The notes beneath the pieces were generated by a model. That model was not told the origin of the DNA. It did no database searches and saw nothing but the letters and a program-made list of their open reading frames with translations. From NCBI RefSeq assembly GCF_000802385.1, contig NZ_JTDN01000001.1, forward strand, positions 1,805,501 to 1,869,500: 64,000 nucleotides of DNA, in the 5' to 3' direction. The position numbers were made by a program, and so were the translations under genes. The first letter of the stretch is position 1; every line of letters starts with the position of its first letter. This document shows, piece by piece, positions 36,582 to 45,402 of the stretch. This DNA is from Croceibacterium mercuriale. GTDB lineage: Bacteria; Pseudomonadota; Alphaproteobacteria; Sphingomonadales; Sphingomonadaceae.

Positions 36582-37061
36582 ATGCCGCAGGTCGATAGTG
36601 CCCGGGGGCTGCTGGTCGAGGCGCTGCAGGACATGGCCGATGCCGCGCGCGCGCTGGCGGAGCGGGGCGACGGGCTGGCCGACGCAGTGAATGACGATGC
36701 GCTGCGGATGCTGATCGTGGCCGATGTGCGTGCCGCGGCGCGCGAGGCGGGGGCGCTGATCGACCTGCTGACCGGGCTGGGCGCGGCGGCGGGCGGTGCG
36801 GACAATATCTGGCTGCGCGCGATCCTGGACGATGCCGGGCGCGACACCGAAACGGAGGCACGCGGCCGCTGGCGCGACGTCGCGCTGGTGGGCGCGCTGC
36901 GCAAGGGCAAGCAGGCGCAGCGGGTCAGCCACGAGACCGCGCTGGCGCTGGCGGAGCATCTGGGCGACGCCGAGATGGCGGCGGTGCTGCGCGGCCTGCG
37001 GGACGATGCGGCGCTGATGGATACTGCGCTGGCGGAGCGGTTGCACGCGCTGACGGGGTGA
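36582..37061 (+). CDS. DUF892/YciE-like helical protein (diverged)
   Basis: A 159-residue all-helical protein with an RBS-like GGAG before the ATG at 36582. Segments such as LRMLIVADVRAAAREAGALI and SHETALALAEHLGDAEMAAV resemble ferritin-like DUF892 (YciE/YciF) proteins, but the usual Glu/His metal ligands are mostly lost. Function unknown. Its stop codon lies inside the conserved left edge of cassette 2, so the cassette may have replaced original downstream DNA. Confidence 0.55.
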   Translation: MPQVDSARGLLVEALQDMADAARALAERGDGLADAVNDDALRMLIVADVRAAAREAGALIDLLTGLGAAAGGADNIWLRAILDDAGRDTETEARGRWRDVALVGALRKGKQAQRVSHETALALAEHLGDAEMAAVLRGLRDDAALMDTALAERLHALTG

Positions 37062-37290
37062 CACAGGTTGCACCCCTGCGCGTCGGCTTGGCCGGATTTC
37101 CCGTCTGCTTGATCCCGCCTGGCGACACCGTGCCGGCGCTGGTGTCGCCTTGACGGTCACACGCTGACGCCTTGCGCGCCATGGCTGTCGCTGTTCCTGC
37201 CGGACGCGTCACTTTGCCGGAGCGCGGCGTCACCTCGGGACGGGATGCGGTCGCCCTGCCGCGCGGTGTCGTCCCCTTGCAGCCACGGCA
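37055..37290. repeat. Cassette 2: conserved end sequence plus 21-bp tandem repeat
   Basis: Starts with the same GGGGTGACACAGGT (37055-37068) and CGCGTCGGCTTG as cassette 1. From about 37142 to 37290 run about seven units near 21 bp, each opening GTC[AG]C. They are more degenerate than in cassette 1 and are translated, on the minus strand, as the xxQGDxx-like tail of the helix-turn-helix protein. Confidence 0.7.
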
Positions 37291-37633
37291 GTCCTTGCGC
37301 GAACCATCGCGCATCCGCCTGCCGGCGACGCGTGGCGGCTTGCCGCGTCTCCGCCCGACTGGGCACCAGCGCGGCCCGCTCCATCCCGGCGGCGAGCGCC
37401 CGCGGCCAGGCCTGCGCCATGGTCAGCGAGCGGTCGCGCAGGCGATAGGCCGATTGCCGGGTCATGCCGACGCTGCGCGCGGCCCGCGCGACATTGCCGT
37501 GCCGGGCGAGGTCATCGAGGAAGGCGAGCGCCTTGGCTGGCGTCCAGCGGTACTGGTCGTGCGGGTGCGGATCGGGGTGGCGGGTGCGGGGCGGTGCGGC
37601 TGGCGAAGGGGCGCCAGGCGGGGGCGTGGTCAT
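37157..37633 (-). CDS. Helix-turn-helix protein with heptad-repeat tail, cassette 2
   Basis: A 158-residue protein from the ATG at 37633. A proline-rich N-terminus is followed by the helix-turn-helix: YRWTPAKALAFLDDLARHG, then NVARAARSVGMTRQSAYRLR, homologous to cassette 1. After about 35 helical residues the C-terminal tail is a run of degenerate heptads (WLQGDDT, ARQGDRI, PSRGDAA, LRQSDAS), encoded by the 21-bp repeat. No known family for the tail. Likely DNA-binding. The gene is convergent with the DUF892-like gene. Confidence 0.65.
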   Translation of the reverse strand: MTTPPPGAPSPAAPPRTRHPDPHPHDQYRWTPAKALAFLDDLARHGNVARAARSVGMTRQSAYRLRDRSLTMAQAWPRALAAGMERAALVPSRAETRQAATRRRQADARWFAQGLPWLQGDDTARQGDRIPSRGDAALRQSDASGRNSDSHGAQGVSV

Positions 37634-37660
37634 GGGCGCGCTTTGGGCAGATTGGCGGCG

Positions 37661-37676
37661 TGTAGGAAAACGGTTT
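37661..37676 (-). promoter_or_regulatory. Shared 16-bp motif, copy 3 (cassette 2)
   Basis: On the minus strand AAACCGTTTTCCTACA, 27 bp before the cassette 2 helix-turn-helix start, almost the same distance as in cassette 1 (29 bp). It marks the right edge of the cassette. Confidence 0.5.
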
Positions 37677-37722
37677 GCTGAAGGTCCGCGAGCAAGCATC
37701 GCGCCCTGGCGTGCCTCCGGGT

Positions 37723-37935
37723 ATGGTCTTGTCGCGTACACACGATTGGGAGCGCCTGTGCGAGTATGCCGCAGACGAGGAGGATGTGCCGGAATCAATC
37801 GCCATCATGCCGGATCGAGACCGGCGAGTGCTTTGGCTTGTGCAAGATGCGGTGCAAGTTTGCGGCGGCGTTGTATGCGCCAGTCTTGGCGCGCGAAGAG
37901 GAAGTGAGGCAATAATCATGCTTGCCCCAAGGTAA
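37723..37935 (+). CDS. Possible small hypothetical protein
   Basis: A weak candidate in the 340-bp gap between cassette 2 and the nuclease-fold gene. From ATG 37723 it would give 70 residues including THDWERLCEYAADEEDVPES and RRVLWLVQDAV, which read like a real amphipathic protein. There is no convincing ribosome-binding site and no family I recognise. It could be a remnant of a gene cut by the insertion. Otherwise the gap shows only the 16-bp motif and rising AT content. Confidence 0.3.
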   Translation: MVLSRTHDWERLCEYAADEEDVPESIAIMPDRDRRVLWLVQDAVQVCGGVVCASLGARRGSEAIIMLAPR

Positions 37936-37973
37936 CCACCTCGTCATCCTGCATTGGCAACAAAGGGAAAATT

Positions 37974-39047
37974 ATGGACCTTGCTACGCGGCTGGCTGAA
38001 TTGCAAAAGCGCACGATCGAACATCGCGAGGTGCTGCTGACAGAAGAGGCGGCAAAGACCGCTTTGGTGATGCCCTTTCTACAATCACTCGGATACGACG
38101 TTTTCAACCCTAAAGAGGTTGTTCCAGAGTTCACAGCAGACGTCGGCATCAAAAAGGGCGAGAAGGTTGATTACGCCATTTGCAACAATGGTGCAGTTAA
38201 CATTCTAATCGAGTGCAAACCGGCTTCAGCCGATTTGAACGTTCATCATGCTTCCCAGCTATTTCGCTACTTCAGCGTGACTGATGCCCGGTTGGCCATT
38301 CTCACCAACGGCGTTAACTACCAGTTTTACTCCGATGTAGAAAAACCAAACAAGATGGATGAACGCCCGTTCTTCATCTTTAGCATGGATGCGATAAAAC
38401 CATCCGACGTTCGGACGTTGGAAAAGTTCGCCAAGACCGGCTTCGATGTTGAGCAGATCATTCAGGAGGCTGGCAACCTGAAGCTCCAGTCCCTTCTCCG
38501 GAAAGCAGTCGAGCAAGAGTTTTCAGAGCCTTCGGAAGAATTGACCCGTATGTTCGCTGGACGGGTTGTTGAGGGACGACTGACACCTGCCAGCAAGGAG
38601 ATGATTGCGCGCCTGATCCCAAATACCATTGCCTCAATTATTCGGGACAGAGTCAATGAGCGCCTCTCGTCAGCGCTGAACGCGACAACACCCGCGATGG
38701 CAGAGCCAGAAGAGGCAACGTCCGAGATTCCGGAAGAGGCAATTATCACCACTCAAGAGGAATTGAGTGGGTACCATATCGTCCAGGCAATTGCCTCCCG
38801 TCTCGTGGACCCGAAGCGGATCACCATCCGGGACAGCAAGTCATATTGCGCGATATTGCTGGATGACAACAATCGGAAAACGATTGCGCGCATGTGGTTT
38901 AACTCTCCAACGACAAAGTACTTTGGCACCTTTGCCGGCAAAGACGAGACCAAGCACCTGATGCCCGAGTTGACCGGCATCTATCGTCTAGTTTCGCAGA
39001 TCGAGAGCCGTCTTCATGAACTTGATGACGCGTTGGAAAAGGGGTGA
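37974..39047 (+). CDS. HsdR N-terminal-like (PD-(D/E)xK) protein, stand-alone
   Basis: A 357-residue protein whose first 150 residues match the type I restriction HsdR N-terminal domain (HSDR_N_2). The nuclease core is visible as VDYAICNNG, then NILIECKPA: Asp near 66, Glu near 80 and Lys near 82. The helicase part of HsdR is absent. The C-terminal 100 residues (GYHIVQAIASRLVDPKRITI and RDSKSYCAILLDD) form a separate domain also seen in stand-alone relatives. No hsdM or hsdS is present. AT-richer than core genes. The ATG follows AAAGGGAAAATT. Confidence 0.8.
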   Translation: MDLATRLAELQKRTIEHREVLLTEEAAKTALVMPFLQSLGYDVFNPKEVVPEFTADVGIKKGEKVDYAICNNGAVNILIECKPASADLNVHHASQLFRYFSVTDARLAILTNGVNYQFYSDVEKPNKMDERPFFIFSMDAIKPSDVRTLEKFAKTGFDVEQIIQEAGNLKLQSLLRKAVEQEFSEPSEELTRMFAGRVVEGRLTPASKEMIARLIPNTIASIIRDRVNERLSSALNATTPAMAEPEEATSEIPEEAIITTQEELSGYHIVQAIASRLVDPKRITIRDSKSYCAILLDDNNRKTIARMWFNSPTTKYFGTFAGKDETKHLMPELTGIYRLVSQIESRLHELDDALEKG

Positions 39048-39055
39048 CGCGAGAG

Positions 39056-39346
39056 TTATCTCGCTTCCAGAGCAATCCGCAGCCTGCTCCCCGTCGCCGC
39101 TGCGAGCTTCTCCAGCGTCGCCACTGATGGCAGCGCCTTGCCACTCTCCAGTCGGGCCACGGCGCTCTGGCTCGTTCCCATCCGCTCAGCCAATTGCGCT
39201 TGCGTCAGACCGGCGCGGGCGCGGGCTTCGATGAGCTGAGCGGCAAGGGCGAACTCATCCGCCAGTGCTTCGTATTCGCGGGTGAAGGCTGGATCCTTGC
39301 GCCACTCGGCAACGGCTGCCTTTGCGGGGATGGATCTGCGGCTCAT
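39056..39346 (-). CDS. HigA-like XRE antitoxin
   Basis: A 96-residue antitoxin. The Cro/C1 helix-turn-helix is ARARAGLTQAQLAERMGTSQ followed by SAVARLESGKALPSVATLEK, and the N-terminal segment is helical. It would bind its toxin and repress the operon. It overlaps the 3' end of the toxin gene by 4 bp (toxin first, the HigBA order). The frame is intact although the toxin frame is broken. Confidence 0.85.
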   Translation of the reverse strand: MSRRSIPAKAAVAEWRKDPAFTREYEALADEFALAAQLIEARARAGLTQAQLAERMGTSQSAVARLESGKALPSVATLEKLAAATGSRLRIALEAR

Positions 39347-39662
39347 TCGACCTCCTTCGCCCGTTCGAGGGCCAGACTGATCTCCCGGCGCGGGGTCTTC
39401 TGCGTCTTCTTGGCGAAGCTCCGCAGCACGACCACGCGCCGGCCGGTGGCAGTTACATAAAGCGAGCGAGCGATGCCATCGCGCCCCTTCATCCGCATTT
39501 CCCAGAGCTTGCCCTGGAGATGCTTGATGTGAGGCTCGCCGACACGCTCCAGCCCATGTCCTTCGATCAGGTCCACGATGCGGGCAACGCGCGCCTTGAT
39601 GTGGCCGGCATGGCTTCGAGTTCTGCTAACGCGGTGTCATCGAGGAATTCGACTGTCCAAGC
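39343..39662 (-). pseudogene. HigB/RelE-like toxin gene, frameshifted
   Basis: The downstream frame (39576-39343) reads MDLIEGHGLERVGEPHIKHL and KLWEMRMKGRDGIARSLYV through FAKKTQKTPRREI, the core of a RelE-superfamily HigB toxin. The expected N-terminus AWTVEFLDDTALAELEAMPA lies just upstream in another frame; near 39602-39606 one base is missing (GCCACATC where GCNCACATC would restore HIKARVARIV). No ATG precedes the N-terminal part. So the toxin is probably inactive, unless this is a sequencing error or programmed shift. Confidence 0.7.
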
Positions 39663-39667
39663 CTTAT

Positions 39668-39683
39668 ATATCTTTTTTGATAT
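39668..39683 (-). promoter_or_regulatory. AT-rich dyad in the toxin-antitoxin promoter
   Basis: ATATC-TTTTTT-GATAT is a perfect 5-bp inverted repeat around a T-tract, next to a TATATAA-like -10 on the minus strand, just upstream of the toxin remnant. It looks like the autoregulatory site of the HigA-like antitoxin. Confidence 0.45.
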
Positions 39684-39709
39684 GTTACAAGCCGGGCCGC
39701 CAGCGCGAC

Positions 39710-39865
39710 CTACCCCTTCGTCTTCCCCTTATGCGCAGCAAGCAGGCGGTCCAGTTCCACGATGCGCATGCGCTCGAGGGAGGTCTTGGGGAGGCCCTTG
39801 AGGCGACAGGTCGCCCACAGGGCCTTGCGCTCGGATTCCAGCGCCTTGAGGTAAAGATCGGCCAT
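39710..39865 (-). CDS. Small hypothetical protein (51 residues)
   Basis: An open frame too short for usual cut-offs: begins MADLYLKALESERKALWATC and ends LDRLLAAHKGKTKG. It is charged, helical and has a leucine pattern suggesting an amphipathic helix or coiled coil. No family recognised. It lies between the toxin-antitoxin remnant and the DUF2306-like gene on the same strand. Confidence 0.5.
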   Translation of the reverse strand: MADLYLKALESERKALWATCRLKGLPKTSLERMRIVELDRLLAAHKGKTKG

Positions 39866-39908
39866 GGCGTGTGTTTGCCGCCAATGCCGCCGATGTAAAG
39901 CGCGGCGC

Positions 39909-40496
39909 TTATCCGAACAGCCAGGTGCCCATCAGCCGGCCGAACGGGAAGGTGAAGAAACCCGCGATCAGCAGGGCGCCCGTCACCATCCCGCGGACTG
40001 CGCTGCGATGGCGTGCCCAGCGGTGCGTGCGCGCGGTCCAGATGATCAGCGGCACCTGCAACAGGGTGAAGGCCGACAGCAGGTGGATGACGCTGAACCC
40101 GCCATCGGGTGCGGTCCGCACCAGGAAGCTGACGGCAGCGGTAAGGAACAGGGCGGCGGCCCAGACCCAGCCCAGCCGGCGATGGCGCCGGTCGCCGCGC
40201 GGACGCAGCAGCATGACCGGCGTGAGCGCCAGCGCGACGAGGATGGTGAGGATGTGGACCCACAGCGCCGCCGGGAGCTGCGCCCATTGGCCGAAGCCGC
40301 GGGCCAGGGCGACCAGCACCGCCAGCAGCAGCACTGCTGCCCCGGCGGCGAGCACCCGGTCGAAGGTGGTGGGCGCAAGCAGGCTGCGGTCGGCGCGATC
40401 CCGCACCCCGCCCCGCCGGGCGACCGGCCCAGCGTCAGGCGGCGGAGGCAGGGCCGTCACCGGGTCAATCCTGATCGCATCCGCCGGCCCCGTCAT
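39909..40496 (-). CDS. DUF2306-like integral membrane protein
   Basis: A 195-residue protein from the ATG at 40496, with a Pro-rich cytoplasmic N-terminus and four predicted helices (about 45-65, 75-95, 108-128, 140-160) and a final hydrophobic C-terminus. LWVHILTILVALALTPVMLL, RRLGWVWAAALFLTAAVSFL and FSVIHLLSAFTLLQVP have the His positions typical of DUF2306/DUF4499-type four-helix membrane proteins, possibly heme-binding. Function unknown. Confidence 0.65.
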   Translation of the reverse strand: MTGPADAIRIDPVTALPPPPDAGPVARRGGVRDRADRSLLAPTTFDRVLAAGAAVLLLAVLVALARGFGQWAQLPAALWVHILTILVALALTPVMLLRPRGDRRHRRLGWVWAAALFLTAAVSFLVRTAPDGGFSVIHLLSAFTLLQVPLIIWTARTHRWARHRSAVRGMVTGALLIAGFFTFPFGRLMGTWLFG

Positions 40497-40600
40497 GCCA
40501 CTCGCTGCCCCCGTCCAGGAACCCGGCCGAAACCTGCGTCCTGCGCGCCGGTCCGTCAATGGCCGCGGGTCTGCAGTGCCCCTGCCGTGGCGGCGTACAG

Positions 40601-40626
40601 GGAAACCAACGCGGCGCGTCCTCGTT
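40601..40626 (+). promoter_or_regulatory. EcfG-like promoter of the PRC-barrel lipoprotein gene
   Basis: GGAAAC (40601-40606) is followed after 16 bp by CGTT (40623-40626). It differs from the GGAAC-N16-CGTT consensus by one extra A. It lies 38 bp before the start codon, with GAGGAG as ribosome-binding site between. Confidence 0.4.
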
Positions 40627-40664
40627 CGCCCTGTATCCCACAACAGCGCAGAGGAGCCTTTGCC

Positions 40665-41084
40665 ATGAAGTTCGCCACCCTTGCCGCCCTGTCGTCGCTC
40701 GCCCTGAGCGTGGCGGCGTGTCAGTCCGAAGCCGAGAAGCAGGCGGATGCGATGGAGGACACGGTCGAGCGTCAGGCCGATGCCAGCGCCGCCGCATCCG
40801 GCGATGCGCAGGTGGCGCTGGGCCTGACCGAGCGGCAGTTGCTGGATGCCGACCTCGTCACCGCCGACGGCACGGAGCTGGGCGATGTCGCGCAGGTGCG
40901 CCGCAGCGGCAGCACCGTCGAAGGCCTGCTGGTCGAGATCGAGGACAGCAACCCCGATCGCTACGTGATGGTGCCGTTGGCCGGGCTGAGCACGCGGGCC
41001 GACGGCAACGACACGGATGTACAGACCAGCATGACGGCCGCGCAGCTGGCCGCGCTGCCGACGGCGACGCTCGCCACCAACTGA
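40665..41084 (+). CDS. PRC-barrel-like lipoprotein
   Basis: A 139-residue envelope protein. The signal ends LSLALSVAAC with lipidated Cys at about 19. An acidic linker follows, then a PRC-barrel-like domain (about 50-130) with LLDADLVTADGTELGDVAQV and VEGLLVEIEDSNPDRYVMVP. Such domains are common in alphaproteobacterial stress-induced envelope proteins. The upstream EcfG-like box supports that. It converges on thiC. Confidence 0.75.
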   Translation: MKFATLAALSSLALSVAACQSEAEKQADAMEDTVERQADASAAASGDAQVALGLTERQLLDADLVTADGTELGDVAQVRRSGSTVEGLLVEIEDSNPDRYVMVPLAGLSTRADGNDTDVQTSMTAAQLAALPTATLATN

Positions 41085-41098
41085 TGGCGTGAGGGGGG

Positions 41099-41126
41099 CG
41101 GGGGCGGCCGTTCGCGGCCCCCCCCG
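41099..41126. terminator. Hairpin between the convergent PRC-barrel and thiC genes
   Basis: GGCCG-TTCG-CGGCC (41106-41119) extends outward with G-run/C-run pairing. It has a stable UUCG tetraloop but no T-run, so it may act in both directions with Rho help. Confidence 0.5.
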
Positions 41127-41135
41127 CTGCCCCGG

Positions 41136-43140
<2,005 letters not shown>

Positions 43141-43180
43141 GTGCAACCAGGATAGGCCGCACCCCCCGGGCATGCAAGCG

Positions 43181-44059
43181 TCAGAACGTGTAGGCCAGAC
43201 CGATCCCGCCGACCCACTGGTCCGCGCTGCCGCGGATGCTGGTGAACGGCGTGTCCTCCGCCGAGCCGAACAGCCGGTTGTAGCTGGCGAGACCGACGAT
43301 CGCGAGGCCGCCATCGGTGATGTCGCCGTTGAGATCGAACCCGGCGACCAGGTTGACGCCGGCCGACTTGAAGCCGCCATCCGCGTCATAGACCGGCAGA
43401 CCGGTGATCGCCGCATCGCCCGGGGTCACGCCATAATAGTAGTCGGCGTAGGAATCATCGACCCATTCGGTGCTGACGTTCAGCGCCGCGAAGATGCCGC
43501 GGCTGAGCGGGGTGAGGTAGCTGACGCCCGGCGTGATCACCATGCCGTCATGCGCGCCGGCCACGTCCCACACGACGTCTGAACTGACAGTCAGGCGGTC
43601 ATACGGGTGCAGCACCTGCGAGAAGGTGATGCCGGCATTGGCGCCGACCTCGACTGCCAGATCCTGGTCAGCCAGCCGCTCGACGATGTCGTCCTTGACG
43701 TCGCCGTCCCGCCCGAAACGCAGCCGGGCGACCGGCCCGAGCTGGAACTGCACGTTGCCAGCCGTGTCGTAATCGCTGATCAGGTCGAGTGCGACGCCGC
43801 CCGCACGCGGGGCGATGCCGATGCCGCCCAGCCGGCCGGCGATCGCCGGCACCGGGGTCACGACATAATCGTCCGAACCTTCGTAGGTCGGCACCAGACC
43901 GACACCTGCGCCGATGATGAAGAAGTCGCCGTCGAGAACGCCTGCGTCCACCTGCTCGGGTGCCGGCAGCGGCCCGGAGGCGGTGGCCACGTCCTGCGCG
44001 ACGGCGGGCATGGCAATCAGCGCGGCCAGAATGCCGGCGCCGGTAAGGATCTTTCGCAT
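43181..44059 (-). CDS. MipA/OmpV family outer-membrane protein
   Basis: A 292-residue beta-barrel with a signal peptide (MRKILTGAGILAALIAMPAV, cut near residue 22). The mature part shows alternating hydrophobic strands and ends in VGGIGLAYTF with the terminal aromatic typical of barrel proteins. VGLVPTYEGSDDYVVTPVPA is the MipA/OmpV hallmark (PxYxGSDxY). MipA scaffolds murein enzymes in E. coli, but most homologues are uncharacterised. A perfect EcfG promoter lies upstream, so it should rise under general stress. Confidence 0.88.
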   Translation of the reverse strand: MRKILTGAGILAALIAMPAVAQDVATASGPLPAPEQVDAGVLDGDFFIIGAGVGLVPTYEGSDDYVVTPVPAIAGRLGGIGIAPRAGGVALDLISDYDTAGNVQFQLGPVARLRFGRDGDVKDDIVERLADQDLAVEVGANAGITFSQVLHPYDRLTVSSDVVWDVAGAHDGMVITPGVSYLTPLSRGIFAALNVSTEWVDDSYADYYYGVTPGDAAITGLPVYDADGGFKSAGVNLVAGFDLNGDITDGGLAIVGLASYNRLFGSAEDTPFTSIRGSADQWVGGIGLAYTF

Positions 44060-44091
44060 GTTGTCTGTAGGCCCCTGGATGATGGGCGCGA

Positions 44092-44116
44092 AACGCACGT
44101 CCAGCTACTCTGTTCC
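44092..44116 (-). promoter_or_regulatory. EcfG-type general stress promoter of the MipA-like gene
   Basis: GGAAC (44116-44112) and CGTT (44095-44092) with exactly 16 bp between, on the minus strand, 32 bp before the MipA-like start. A second perfect match in this window besides the entericidin promoter. Confidence 0.75.
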
Positions 44117-44175
44117 TGCTGCCCATACGGCGAACCGTGCATTGCCAGCGGGCGATGATCGGGTAAGGCAGCGCC

Positions 44176-45402
44176 ATGGGCACAGCCGCGGGCAGCAATG
44201 GATGCGATGTGGCGATCGTCGGCGGCGGGCTGGCGGGCGGGCTGATCGCGCTGGCGCTGGCGACGCGATGCCCCGACCTGCACATCCGGGTGATCGAGGA
44301 AGGCGCGCAGCCCGGCGGCAATCACCGGTGGAGCTGGTTCGCCAGCGACCTGGACGAGGCCGGCACCAGGCTGCTGGCGCCGCTGACCAAGGCCGAATGG
44401 CATGCCGGGTACGAGGTCGCGTTCCCGCATGGCGGCCGGGTGCTGGAAACCGATTACCGCTCGCTCGGCTCCGACGATTTTGCCAGCCACCTGACGGCTG
44501 TGCTGCCGGCCGGCACGCTGGTCACGGGACAGCGGGCGCAAGACGTTGCGGCGGACGGCGTGACCATGGCCGACGGCGCGCGGCTGCCCGCCGGTGCGGT
44601 GATCGACTGCCGCGGGTTCCGGCCGACCCGGCACCTCAGGGGCGGGTGGCAGGTGTTCATGGGGCGCACCCTGCAGCTGGAGCGGCCGCATGGGCTGACC
44701 CGGCCCATCATCATGGATGCGACCGTCGACCAGGTGGACGGATACCGCTTCGTCTATGTCCTGCCCATGGCGGCGGACGCGGTGTTCATCGAGGACACCT
44801 ATTATCAGGACAGCCCGGTGCTGGACCGGGCGCTGCTGTCCGGCCGGATCGACGCCTATGCCGCCGCGCATGGCTGGACCGGCACGATGACGCACGAGGA
44901 GACGGGCGTGCTGCCGGTGATCACCGGGGGCGACTTTGCCGCATGGCAGGCGGAAATGCGCGTGCCGGGCGTGGCGCGTGCCGGGGCGGGTGCGGGCCTG
45001 GTCCATCCGCTGACCAGCTACACCCTGCCCTTCGCGGTCGAGACGGCGCTGATCGTGGCCGAGGCATTCGCCAACAAACCCGCCCTGACGGGCACCGCGC
45101 TGGCCGATCTGCTGGAGCAGCGCGGGCGCGAACACTGGCGCCGCACGGGCTTTTATCGTCTGCTGGGAAAAATGCTGTTCGGGGCGGCCGCCCCGGCGGA
45201 GCGTTATCGCGTGTTCGAGCGTTTCTATGCCCTGAAGCCATCGCTGATCGAACGGTTCTATGCCGGGCGCAGCACCTGGGCTGACCGGGTGCGGGTGCTG
45301 AGCGGAAAGCCGCCAGTGCCGGTGGGCGCGGCAGTGCGGGCACTGGCACAAGACCGGCCGCCGCTTTACCTTGGCGCGCAAACACAAAGGGATAGTGCAT
45401 GA
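44176..45402 (+). CDS. crtY: Lycopene beta-cyclase CrtY
   Basis: Cyclises the ends of lycopene to beta-carotene at the membrane; a flavin-dependent enzyme without net redox change. It has 408 residues. The FAD site is CDVAIVGGGLAGGLIALALA at the N-terminus. PGGNHRWSWF and YRSLGSDDF follow, as in bacterial CrtY. DTYYQDSPVLDR and VHPLTSYTLPFAV are further CrtY motifs. First gene of a five-gene coupled operon; stop overlaps crtI start (ATGA). Confidence 0.93.
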   Translation: MGTAAGSNGCDVAIVGGGLAGGLIALALATRCPDLHIRVIEEGAQPGGNHRWSWFASDLDEAGTRLLAPLTKAEWHAGYEVAFPHGGRVLETDYRSLGSDDFASHLTAVLPAGTLVTGQRAQDVAADGVTMADGARLPAGAVIDCRGFRPTRHLRGGWQVFMGRTLQLERPHGLTRPIIMDATVDQVDGYRFVYVLPMAADAVFIEDTYYQDSPVLDRALLSGRIDAYAAAHGWTGTMTHEETGVLPVITGGDFAAWQAEMRVPGVARAGAGAGLVHPLTSYTLPFAVETALIVAEAFANKPALTGTALADLLEQRGREHWRRTGFYRLLGKMLFGAAAPAERYRVFERFYALKPSLIERFYAGRSTWADRVRVLSGKPPVPVGAAVRALAQDRPPLYLGAQTQRDSA

